Of a stretch of 64,000 nucleotides of DNA, positions 35,455 to 48,600 are shown one piece after another. The translations under genes were made by a program, and so were the position numbers. The stretch comes from Tipula vernalis (lineage: Eukaryota > Arthropoda > Insecta > Diptera > Tipulidae). The notes beneath the pieces are model-generated. The model did no database searches. It was not told the origin of the DNA and saw only the letters and a list, made by a program, of their open reading frames with translations. Position 1 is the first letter of the stretch; every line of letters begins with the position of its first letter. The DNA is taken from NCBI GenBank assembly GCA_958295665.1, contig OY282560.1:310663236-310727235 (forward strand), read 5' to 3'.

Positions 35455-38400
35455 ATCACCTGAACTATAGACCAAAAAGTCAGAGCTCCAAAGAGCGAAC
35501 TCCGGCAATTGTGCTCCGATTCCGATGATTGATACCTTTATCAATATCGTTGAGCCCTGTAATTATCGTGTTAACGGACATTTGGATCGTTCGAATATTT
35601 CTACACATTTTGGAGAAAATTCAAATTTATTGAAAATTACCTGAACTATAGACCAAAAAGTCAGAGCTCCAAAGAGTGAACTCCGGCAATTGTGCTCCGA
35701 TTCCTATGATTGATACTTCTATCAATAGGCGTTGAGCCCTGTAATTATCGTGCCAACGGACATTTGGATCGTTCGAATATTTCTACACATTTTGGACAAA
35801 ATTCAAATTTATTGAAAATCACCTGAACTATAGACCAAAAAGTCAGAGCTCCAAAGAGCGAACTCCGGCAATTGTGCTCCGATTCCGATGATTGATACCT
35901 CTATCAATAGGCGTTGAGCCCTGTAATTATCGTGCCAACGGACATTTGGATCGTTCGAATATTTCTACACATTTTGGAGAAAATTCAAATTTATTGAAAA
36001 TCACCTGAACTATAGACCAAAAAGTCAGAGCTCCAAAGAGCGAACTCCGGCAATTGTGCTCCGATTCCAATGATTGATACCTCTATCAATAGGCGTTGAG
36101 CCCTGTAATAATCGTGCCAACGGACATTTGGATCGTTCGAATATTTCTACACATTTTGGAGAAAATTCAAATTTATTGAATATCACCTGAACTATAGACC
36201 AAAAAGTCAGAGCTCCAAAGAGCGAACTCCGGCAATTGTGCTCCGATTCCGATGATTGATACCTCTATCAATAGGCGTTGAGCCTTGTAATTATCGTGCC
36301 AACGGACATTTGGATCGTTCGAAAATTTCTACACATTTTGGAGAAAACTCAAATTTATTGAAAATCACCTGAACTATAGACCAAAAAGTCAGAGCTCCAA
36401 AGTGCGAACTCCGGCAATTGTGCTCCGATTCCGATGATTGATACCTCTATCAATAGGCGTTGAGCCCTGTAATTATCGTGCCAACGGACATTTGGATCGT
36501 TCGAATATTTCTACACATTTTGGAGAAAATTCAAATTTATTGAAAATCACCTGAACTATAGACCAAAAAGTCAGAGCTCCAAAGAGCGAAATCCAGCAAT
36601 TGTGCTCCGATTCCGATGATTGATACCTCTATCAATAGGCGTTGAGCCCTATAATTATCGTGCCAACGGACATTAGGATCGTTCGAATATTTCTACAGAT
36701 TTAGGAGAAAATTCAAATTTGAAAATCACCTGAACTATAGACCAAAAAGTCAGAGCTCCAAAGAGCGAACTCCGGCAATTGTGCTCCGATTCCGATGATT
36801 GATACCTCTATCAATAGGCGTTGAGCCCTGTAATTATCGTGCCAACGGACATTTGGATCGTTCGAATATTTCTACACATTTTGCACAAAATTCAAATTTA
36901 TTGAAAATCACCTCTATCAATAGGCGTTGAGCCCTGTAATTATCGTGCCAACGGACATTTGGATCGTTCGAATATTTCTACACATTTTGGAGAAAATTCA
37001 AATTTATTGAAAATCACCTGAAATGTAGACCAAAAAGTCAGAGGTCCAAAGAGCGAACTCCGGCAATTGTGCTCCGATTCCGATGATTGATACCTCTATC
37101 AATAGGCGTTGAGCCCTGTAATTATCGTGCCAATGGACATTTGGATCGTTCGAATATTTCTACACATTTTGGAGAAAATTCAAATTTATTGAAAATCACC
37201 TGAACTATAGACCAAAAGGTCAGAGCGAAATCCGGCAATTGTGCTCCGATTCCGATGATTGATACCTCTATCAATTGGCGTTGAGCCCTGTAATTATCGT
37301 GCCAACGGACATTTGGATCGTTCGAATATTTCTACACATTTTGGAGAAAATTCAAATTTATTGAAAATCACCTGAACTATAGGCCAAAAAGTCAGAGCTC
37401 CAAAGAGCGAACTACGGCAATTGTGCTCCGATTCCGATGATTGATACCTCTATCAATAGGCGTTGAGCCCTGTAATTATCGTGCCAACGGACATTTGGAT
37501 CGTTCGAATATTTCTACACATTTTGGAGAAAATTCAAATTTATTGAAAATCACCTCTATCAATAGGCGTTGAGCCCTGTAATTATCGTGCCAACGGACAT
37601 TTGGATCGTTCGAATATTTCTACGCATTTTGGAGAAAATTCAAATTTATTGAAAATCACCTGAACTATAGACCAAAAAGTCAGAGCTCCAAAGAGCGAAC
37701 TCCGGAAATTGTGCTCCGATTCCGATGATTGATACCTTTATCAATAGGCGTTGAGCCCTGTAATTATCGCGTTAACGGACATTTGGATCGTTCGAATATT
37801 TCTACACATTTTGGAGAAAATTCAAATTTATTGAAAATCACCTGAACTATAGACCAAAAAGTCAGAGCTCCAAAGAGCGAACTCCGGCAATTGTGCTCCG
37901 ATTCCGATGATTGATACCTCTATCAATAGGCGTTGAGCCCTGTAATTATCGTGCCAACGGAAATTTGGATCGTTCGAAAATTTCTACACATTTTGGAGAA
38001 AATTCAAATTTATTGAAAACACCTGAACTATAGACCAAAAAGTCAGAGCTCCAAAGAGCGAAATCCAGCAATTGTGCTCCGATTCCGATGATTGATACCT
38101 CCATCAATAGGCGTTGAGCCCTATAATTATCGTGCCAACGGACATTTGGATCGTTCGAATATTTCTACACATTTTGTAGAAAATTCAAATTTATTGAAAA
38201 TCACCTGAACTATAGACCAAAAAGTCAGAGCTCCAAAGAGCGAACTCCGGCAATTGTGCTCCGATTCCGATGATTGATACCTCTATCAATAGGCGTTGAG
38301 CCCTGTAATTATCGTGCCAACGGACATTTGGATCGTTTGAATATTTCTACACATTTTGGAGAAAATTCAAATTTATTGAAAATCACCTGAACTATAGACC

Positions 38401-41400
38401 AAAAAGTCAGAGCTCCAAAGAGCGAACTCCGGCAATTGTGCTCCGATTCCGATGATTGATACCTCTATCAATAGGCGTTGATCCCTGTAATTATCGTGCC
38501 AACGGACATTTGGATCGTTCGAATATTTCTACACTTTTTGGAGAAAATTTAAATTTATTGAAAATCACCTGAACTATAGACCAAAAAATCAGAGCTCCAA
38601 AGAGCGAACTCCGGCAATTGTGCTCCGATTCCGATGATTGATACCTCTATCAATAGGCGTTGAGCCCTGTAATTATCGTGCCAACGGACATTTGGATCGT
38701 TCGAATATTTCTACACATTTTGGAGAAAATTCAAATTTATTGAAAATCACCTGAACTATAGACCAAAAAGTCAGAGCTCCAAAGAGCGAACTCCGGCAAT
38801 TGTGCTCCGATTCCGATGATTGATACCTCTATCAATAAGCGTTGATCCCTGTAATTATCGTGCCAACGGACATTTGGATCGTTCGAATATTTCTACACAT
38901 TTTGGAGAAAATTCAAATTTATTGAAAATCACCTGAACTATAGACCAAAAAGTCAGAGCTCCAAAGAGCGAACTCCGGCAATTGTGCTCCGATTCCGATG
39001 ATTGATACCTCTATCAATAGGCGTTGAGCCCTGTAATTATCGTGCCAACGGACATTTGGATCGTTCGAATATTTCTACACATTTTGGAGAAAATTCAAAT
39101 TTATTGAAAATAACCTGAACTATAGACCAAAAAGTCAGAGCTCCAAAGAGCGAACTCCGGCAATTGTGCTCCGATTCCGATGATTGATACCTCAATCAAT
39201 AAGCGTTGAGCCCTGTAATTATCGTGCCAACGGACATTTGGATCGTTCGAATATTTCTACACATTTTGGAGAAAATTCAAATTTATTGAAAATCACCTGA
39301 ACTATAGACCAAAAAGTCAGAGCTCCAAAGAGCGAACTCCGGCAATTGTGCTCCGATTCCGATGATTGATACTTCTATCAATAGGCGTTGAGCCCTGTAA
39401 TTATCGTGCCAATGGACATTTGGATCGTTCGAATATTTCTACACATTTTGAAGAAAATTCAAATTTATTGAAAATCACCTGAACTATAGACCAAAAAGTC
39501 AGAGCTCCAAAGAGCGAACTCCGGCAATTGTGCTCCGATTCCGATGATTGATACCTCTATCAATAGGCGTTGAGCCCTGTAATTATCGTGCCAACGGACA
39601 TTTGGATCGTTCGAATATTTCTACACATTTTGGAGAAAATTCAAATTTATTGAAAATCACCTGAACTATAGACCAAAAAGTCAGAGCTCCAAAGAGCGAA
39701 CTCCGGCAATTGTGCTCCGATTCCGATGATTGATACCTCTATCAATAAGCGTTGATCCCTGTAATTATCGTGCCAACGGACATTTGGGTCGTTCGAATAT
39801 TTCTACACATTTTGGAGAAAATTCAAATTTATTGAAAATCACCTGAACTATAGACCAAAAAGTCAGAGCTCCAAAGAGCGAACTCCGGCAATTGTGCTCC
39901 GATTCCGATGATTGATATCTCTATTAATAGGCGTTGAGCCCTGTAATTATCGTGCCAACGGACATTTGGAGCGTTCGAATATTTCTACACATTTTGGAGA
40001 AAATTCAAATTTATTGAAAATCACCTGAAATATAGACCAAAAAGTCAGAGGTCCAAAGAGCGAACTCCGGCAATTGTGCTCCGATTCCGATGATTGATAC
40101 TTCTATCAATAGGCGTTGAGCCCTGTAATTATCGTGCCAACGGACATTTGGGTCGTTCGAATATTTCTACACATTTTGGAGAAAATTCAAATTTATTGAA
40201 AATCACCTGAACTATAGACCAAAAAGTCAGAGCTCCAAAGAGCGAACTCCGGCAATTGTGCTCCGATTCCGATGATTGATACCTCTATCAATAGGCGTTG
40301 AGCCCTGTAATTATCGTGCCAACGGACATTTGGATCGTTCGAATATTTCTACACATTTTGGAGAAAATTCAAATTTATTGAAAATCACCTGAACTATAGA
40401 CCAAAAAGTCAGAGCTCCAAAGAGCGAACTCCGGCAATTGTGCTCCGATTCCGATGATTGATACCTCTATCAATAAGCGTTGATCCCTGTAATTATCGTG
40501 CCAACGGACATTTGGATCGTTCGAATATTTCTACACATTTTGGAGAAAATTCAAATTTATTGAAAATCACCTGAACTATAGACCAAAAAGTCAGAGCTCC
40601 AAAGAGCGAACTCCGGCAATTGTGCTCCGATTCCGATGATTGATACCTCTATCAATAGGCGTTGAGCCCTGTAATTGTCGTGCCAACGGACATTTGGATC
40701 GTTCGAATATTTCTACACATTTTGGAGAAAATTCAAATTTATTGAAAATCACCTGAACTATAGACCAAAAAGTCAGAGCTCCAAAGAGCGAACTCCGGCA
40801 ATTGTGCTCCGATTCCGATGATTGATACTTCTATCAATAGGCGTTGAGCCCTGTAATTATCGTGCCAACGGACATTTGGATCGTTCAAATATTTCTTCAC
40901 ATTTTGGAGAAAATTCGAATTTATTGAAAATCATCTGAACTATAGACCAAAAAGTCAGAGCTCCAAAGAGCGAACTCCGGCAATTGTGCTCCGATTCCGA
41001 TGATTGATACTTCTATCAATAGGCGTTGAGCCCTGTAATTATCGTGCCAACGGATATTTGGATCGTTCGAATATTTCTTCACATTTTAGAGAAAATTCAA
41101 ATTTATTGAAAATCACCTGAACTATAGACCAAAAAGTCAGAGCTCCAAAGAGCGAACTCCGGCAATTGTGCTCCGATTCCGATGATTGATACTTTTATCA
41201 ATAGGCGTTGAGCCCTGTAATTATCGTGCCAACGGACATTTGGATCGTTCGAATATTTCTACACATTTTGGAGAAAATTCAAATTTATTGAAAATCACCT
41301 GAACTATAGACCAAAAAGTCAGAGGTCCAAAGAGCGAACTCCGGCAAATGTGCTCCGATTCCGATGATTGATACCTCTATCAATAGGCGTTGAGCCCTGT

Positions 41401-43090
41401 AATTATCGTGCCAACGGACATTTGGATCGTTCGAATATTTCTACACATTTTGGAGAAAATTCAAATTTATTGAAAATCACCTGAACTATAGACCAAAAAG
41501 TCAGAGCTCCAAAGAGCGAACTCCGGCAATTGTGCTCCGATTCCGATGATTGATACTTCTATCAATAGGCGTTGAGCCCTGTAATTATCGTGCCAACGGA
41601 CATTTGGATCGTTCGAATATTTCTACACATTTTGGAGAAAATTCAAATTTATTGAAAATCACCTGAACTATAGACCAAAAAGTCAGAGGTCCAAAGAGCG
41701 AACTCCGGCAATTGTGCTCCGATTCCGATGATTGATACCTCTATCAATAGGCATTGAGCCCTGTAATTATCGTGCCAACGGACATTTGGATCGTTCGAAT
41801 ATTTCTACACATTTTGGAGAAAATTCAAATTTATTGAAAATCACCTGAACTATAGACCAAAAAGTCAGAGGTCCAAAGAGCGAACTCCGGCAATTGTGCT
41901 CCGATTCCGATGATTGATACCTCTATAAATAGGCGTTGAGCCCTGTAATTATCGTGCCAACGGACATTTGGATCGTTCGAATATTTCTACACATTTTGGA
42001 GAAAATTCAAATTTATTGAAAATCACCTGAAATATAGACCAAAAAGTCAGAGGTCCAAAGAGCGAACTCCGGCAATTGTGCTCCGATTCCGATGATTGAT
42101 ACCTCTATCAATAGGCGTTGAGCCCTGTAATTATCGTGCCAACGGACATTTGAGCAAATTCAAATTTATTGAAAATCACCTGAACTATAGACCAAAAAGT
42201 CAGAGGTCCAAAGAGCGAACTCCGGCAATTGTGCTCCGATTCCGATGATTGATACCTCTATAAATAGGCGTTGAGCCCTGTAATTATCGTGCCAACGGAC
42301 ATTTGGATCGTTCGAATATTTCTACACATTTTGGAGAAAGTTCAAATTTATTGAAAATCACCTGAAATATAGACCAAAAAGTCAGAGGTCCAAAGAGCGA
42401 ACTCCGGCAATTGTGCTCCGATTCCGATGATTGATACCTCTATCAATAGGCGTTGAGCCCTGTAATTATCGTGCCAACGGACATTTGGATCGTTCGAATA
42501 TTTCTACACATTTTGGAGAAAATTCAAATTTATTGAAAATCACCTGAACTATAGACCAAAAAGTCAGAGGTCTAAAGAGCGAACTCCGGCAATTGTGCTC
42601 CGATTCCGATGATTGATACCTCTATCAATAGGCGTTGAGCCCTGTAATTATCGTGCCAACGGACATTTGGATCGTTCGAGTATTTCTACACATTTTGGAG
42701 AAAATTCAAATTTATTGAAAATCACCTGAACTATAGACCAAAAAGTCAGAGCTCCAAAGAGCGAACTCCGGCAATTGTGCTCCGATTCCGATGATTGATA
42801 CCTCTATCAATAAGCGTTGATCCCTGTAATTATCGTGCCAACGGACATTTGGGTCGTTCGAATATTTCTACACATTTTGGAGAAAATTCAAATTTATTGA
42901 AAATCACCTGAACTATAGACCAAAAAGTCAGAGCTCCAAAGAGCGAACTCCGGCAATTGTGCTCCGATTCCGATGATTGATACCTCTATCAATAGGCGTT
43001 GAGCCCTGTAATTATCGTGCCAACGGACATTTGGATCGTTCGAATATTTCTACACATTTTGGAGAAAATTCAAATTTATTGAAAATCACC
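35455..43090. repeat. large intra-satellite duplication, copy 1
   Basis: The order of private variants and truncated monomers matches 45635-52700. Anchors: tcaatatcgt at 35541 (45721 in copy 2), aaatgtagacc at 37021 (46658), tgagcaaatt at 42151 (51760). Copy 1 contains about three monomers around 36315-36880 that copy 2 lacks. Its left end is an abrupt junction at 35443 (gtcagagcg|ttattg). Confidence 0.85.
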
Positions 43091-43259
43091 TGAACTATAG
43101 ACCAAAAAGTCAGAGCTCCAAAGAGCGAACTCCGGCAATTGTGCTCCGATTCCGATGATTGATACCTCTATCAATAGGCGTTGAGCCCTGTAATTATCGT
43201 GCCAACGGACATTTGGATCGTTCAAATATTTCTACACATTTTGGAGAAAATTCAAATTT

Positions 43260-45640
43260 ATTGAAAATCACCTGAACTATAGACCACAAAAGTCAGAGCT
43301 CCAAAGAGCGAACTCCGGCAATTGTGCTCCGATTCCGATAAATATTACCTCTATAAATAGGCGTTGAGCCCTGTAATTATCGTGCCAACGGACATTTGGA
43401 TCGTTCGAATATTTCTACACATTTTGGGGAAAATTCAAATTTATTGAAAATTACCTGAACTATAGACCAAAAAGTCAGAGCTCCAAAGAGCGAACTCTGG
43501 CAATTGTGCTCCGATTCCGATGATTGATACCTCTATCAATAGGCGTTGAGCCCTGTAGTTATCGTGCTAACGGACATTTGGATCGTTCGAATATTTCTAC
43601 ACATTTTGGAGAAAATTCAAATTTATTGAAAATCACCTGAACTATAGACCAAAAAGTCAGAGCTCCAAAGAGCGAACTCCGGCAATTGTGCTCCGATTCC
43701 GATAATTGATACCTCTATCAACAGGCGTTGAGCCCTGTAATTATCGTGCCAACGGACATTTGGATCGTTGAAATATTTCTACACATTTTGGAGAAAATTC
43801 AAATTTATTGAAAATCACCTGAACTATAGGCCAAAAAGTCAGAGCTCCAAAAAGCAAACTCCGGCAATTGTGCTCCGATTCCGATGATTGATACCTCTAT
43901 CAATAGGCGTTGAGCCCTGTAATTATCGTGCCAACGGACATTTGGATCGTTCGAATATTTCTACACATTTTGGGGAAAATTCAAATTTATTGAAAATTAC
44001 CTGAACTATAGACCAAAAAGTCAGAGCTCCAAAGAGCGAACTCCGGCAATTGTGCTTCGATTCCGATGATTCATACCTCTATCAATAGGCGTTGAGCCCT
44101 GTAGTTATCGTGCTAACGGACATTTGGATCGTTCGAATATTTCTACACATTTTGGAGAAAATTCAAATTTATTGAAAATCACCTGAACTATAGACCAAAA
44201 AGTCAGAGCTCCAAAGAGCGAACTCCGGCAATTGTGCTCCGATTCCGATAATTGATACCTCTATCAACAGGCGTTGAGCCCTGTAATTATCGTGCCAACG
44301 GACATTTGGATCGTTGAAATATTTCTACACATTTTGGAGAAAATTCAAATTTATTGAAAATCACCTGAACTATAGGCCAAAAAGTCAGAGCTCCAAAAAG
44401 CAAACTCCGGCAATTGTGCTCCGATTCCGATGATTGATACCTCTATCAATAGGCGTTGAGCCCTGTAATTATCGTGCCAACGGACATTTGGATCGTTCGA
44501 ATATTTCTACACATTTTGGAGAAAATTCAAATTTATTGAAAATCACCTGAACTATAGACCACAAAAGTCAGAGCTCCAAAGAGCGAACTCCGGCAATTGT
44601 GCTCCGATTCCGATGATTATTACCTCTATAAATAGGCGTTGAGCCCTGTAATTATCGTGCCAACGGACATTTGGATCGTTCGAATATTTCTACACATTTT
44701 GGGGAAAATTCAAATTTATTGAAAATTACCTTAACTATAGACCAAAAAGTCAGAGCTCCAAAGAGCGAACTCTGGCAATTGTGCTCCGATTCCGATGATT
44801 GATACCTCTATCAATAGGCGTTGAGCCCTGTAGTTATCGTGCTAACGGACATTTGGATCGTTCAAATATTTCTACACATTTTGGAGAAAATTCAAATTTA
44901 TTGAAAATCACCTGAACTATAGACCAAAAAGTCAGAGCTCCAAAGAGCGAACTCCGGCAATTGTGCTCCGATTCCGATGATTGATACCTCTATCAATAGG
45001 CGTTGAGCCCTGTAATTATCGTGCCAACGGACATTTGGATCGTTCGAATATTTCTACACATTTTGGACAAAATTCAAATTTATTGAAAATCACCTGAACT
45101 ATAGACCAAAAAGTCAGAGCTCCAAAGAGTGAACTCCGGCAATTGTGCTCCGATTCCTATGATTGATACTTCTATCAATAGGCGTTGAGCCCTGTAATTA
45201 TCGTGCCAACGGACATTTGGATCGTTCGAATATTTCTACACATTTTGGACAAAATTCAAATTTATTGAAAATCACCTGAACTATAGACCAAAAAGTCAGA
45301 GCTCCAAAGAGTGAACTCCGGCAATTGTGCTCCGATTCCGATGATTATTACCTCTATAAATAGGCGTTGAGCCCTGTAATTATCGTGCCAACGGACATTT
45401 GGATCGTTCGAATATTTCTACACATTTTGGGGAAAATTCAAATTTATTGAAAATTACCTTAACTATAGACCAAAAAGTCAGAGCTCCAAAGAGCGAACTC
45501 TGGCAATTGTGCTCCGATTCCGATGATTGATACCTCTATCAATAGGCGTTGAGCCCTGTAGTTATCGTGCTAACGGACATTTGGATCGTTCAAATATTTC
45601 TACACATTTTGGAGAAAATTCAAATTTATTGAAAATCACC
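43260..45640. repeat. nested 7- and 4-monomer duplications
   Basis: The one-base-insertion variant gaccacaaaag occurs at 34881, 43282 and 44557; the last two are 1275 apart (7 x 182 plus the inserted base). The gattattacc variant occurs at about 44615 and 45343, 728 apart (4 x 182). The block also resembles 34640-35440, at an offset of 8401. Confidence 0.75.
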
Positions 45641-48600
45641 TGAACTATAGACCAAAAAGTCAGAGCTCCAAAGAGCGAACTCCGGCAATTGTGCTCCGAT
45701 TCCGATGATTGATACCTTTATCAATATCGTTGAGCCCTGTAATTATCGTGTTAACGGACATTTGGATCGTTCGAATATTTCTACACATTTTGGAGAAAAT
45801 TCAAATTTATTGAAAATCACCTGAACTATAGACCAAAAAGTCAGAGCTCCAAAGAGTGAACTCCGGCAATTGTGCTCCGATTCCTATGATTGATACTTCT
45901 ATCAATAGGCGTTGAGCCCTGTAATTATCGTGCCAACGGACATTTGGATCGTTCGAATATTTCTACACATTTTGGACAAAATTCAAATTTATTGAAAATC
46001 ACCTGAACTATAGACCAAAAAGTCAGAGCTCCAAAGAGCGAACTCCGGCAATTGTGCTCCGATTCCGATGATTGATACCTCTATCAATAGGCGTTGAGCC
46101 CTGTAATTATCGTGCCAACGGACATTTGGATCGTTCGAATATTTCTACACATTTTGGAGAAAATTCAAATTTATTGAAAATCACCTGAACTATAGACCAA
46201 AAAGTCAGAGCTCCAAAGAGCGAACTCCGGCAATTGTGCTCCGATTCCAATGATTGATACCTCTATCAATAGGCGTTGAGCCCTGTAATAATCGTGCCAA
46301 CGGACATTTGGATCGTTCGAATATTTCTACACATTTTGGAGAAAATTCAAATTTATTGAATATCACCTGAACTATAGACCAAAAAGTCAGAGCTCCAAAG
46401 AGCGAACTACGGCAATTGTGCTCCGATTCCGATGATTGATACCTCTATCAATAGGCGTTGAGCCTTGTAATTATCGTGCCAACGGACATTTGGATCGTTC
46501 GAAAATTTCTACACATTTTGCACAAAATTCAAATTTATTGAAAATCACCTCTATCAATAGGCGTTGAGCCCTGTAATTATCGTGCCAACGGACATTTGGA
46601 TCGTTCGAATATTTCTACACATTTTGGAGAAAATTCAAATTTATTGAAAATCACCTGAAATGTAGACCAAAAAGTCAGAGGTCCAAAGAGCGAACTCCGG
46701 CAATTGTGCTCCGATTCCGATGATTGATACCTCTATCAATAGGCGTTGAGCCCTGTAATTATCGTGCCAATGGACATTTGGATCGTTCGAATATTTCTAC
46801 ACATTTTGGAGAAAATTCAAATTTATTGAAAATCACCTGAACTATAGACCAAAAAGTCAGAGCGAAATCCGGCAATTGTGCTCCGATTCCGATGATTGAG
46901 ACCTCTATCAATTGGCGTTGAGCCCTGTAATTATCGTGCCAACGGACATTTGGGAGAAAATTCAAATTTATTGAAAATCACCTGAACTATAGGCCAAAAA
47001 GTCAGAGCTCCAAAGAGCGAACTACGGCAATTGTGCTCCGATTCCGATGATTGATACCTCTATCAATAGGCGTTGAGCCCTGTAATTATCGTGCCAACGG
47101 ACATTTGGATCGTTCGAATATTTCTACACATTTTGGAGAAAATTCAAATTTATTGAAAATCACCTCTATCAATAGGCGTTGAGCCCTGTAATTATCGTGC
47201 CAACGGACATTTGGATCGTTCGAATATTTCTACGCATTTTGGAGAAAATTCAAATTTATTGAAAATCACCTGAACTATAGACCAAAAAGTCAGAGCTCCA
47301 AAGAGCGAACTCCGGAAATTGTGCTCCGATTCCGATGATTGATACCTTTATCAATAGGCGTTGAGCCCTGTAATTATCGTGTTAACGGACATTTGGATCG
47401 TTCGAATATTTCTACACATTTTGGAGAAAATTCAAATTTATTGAAAATCACCTGAACTATAGACCAAAAAGTCTCGCTCCAAAGAGCGAACTCCGGCAAT
47501 TGTGCTCCGATTCCGATGATTGATACCTCTATCAATAGGCGTTGAGCCCTGTAATTATCGTGCCAACGGACATTTGGATCGTTCGAAAATTTCTACACAT
47601 TTTGGAGAAAATTCAAATTTATTGAAAACACCTGAACTATAGACCAAAAAGTCAGAGCTCCAAAGAGCGAAATCCAGCAATTGTGCTCCGATTCCGATGA
47701 TTGATACCTCCATCAATAGGCGTTGAGCCCTATAATTATCGTGCCAACGGACATTTGGATCGTTCGAATATTTCTACACATTTTGGAGAAAATTCAAATT
47801 TATTGAAAATCACCTGAACTATAGACCAAAAAGTCAGAGCTCCAAAGAGCGAACTCCGGCAATTGTGCTCCGATTCCGATGATTGATACCTCTATCAATA
47901 GGCGTTGAGCCCTGTAATTATCGTGCCAACGGACATTTGGATCGTTCGAATATTTCTACACATTTTGGAGAAAATTCAAATTTATTGAAAATCACCTGAA
48001 CTATAGACCAAAAAGTCAGAGCTCCAAAGAGCGAACTCCGGCAATTGTGCTCCGATTCCGATGATTGATACCTCTATCAATAGGCGTTGATCCCTGTAAT
48101 TATCGTGCCAACGGACATTTGGATCGTTCGAATATTTCTACACTTTTTGGAGAAAATTTAAATTTATTGAAAATCACCTGAACTATAGACCAAAAAATCA
48201 GAGCTTCAAAGAGCGAACTCCGGCAATTGTGCTCCGATTCCGATGATTGATACCTCTATCAATAGGCGTTGAGCCCTGTAATTATCGTGCCAACGGACAT
48301 TTGGATCGTTCGAATATTTCTACACATTTTGGAGAAAATTCAAATTTATTGAAAATCACCTGAACTATAGACCAAAAAGTCAGAGCTCCAAAGAGCGAAC
48401 TCCGGCAATTGTGCTCCGATTCCGATGATTGATACCTCTATCAATAAGCGTTGATCCCTGTAATTATCGTGCCAACGGACATTTGGATCGTTCGAATATT
48501 TCTACACATTTTGGAGAAAATTCAAATTTATTGAAAATCACCTGAACTATAGACCAAAAAGTCAGAGCTCCAAAGAGCGAACTCCGGCAATTGTGCTCCG

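Noticed and set aside
46759..46965. 68-codon minus-strand open frame in the satellite
   Set aside because: Created by the 8 bp and ~30 bp deletions peculiar to this spot. No start context and no conservation in other monomers.
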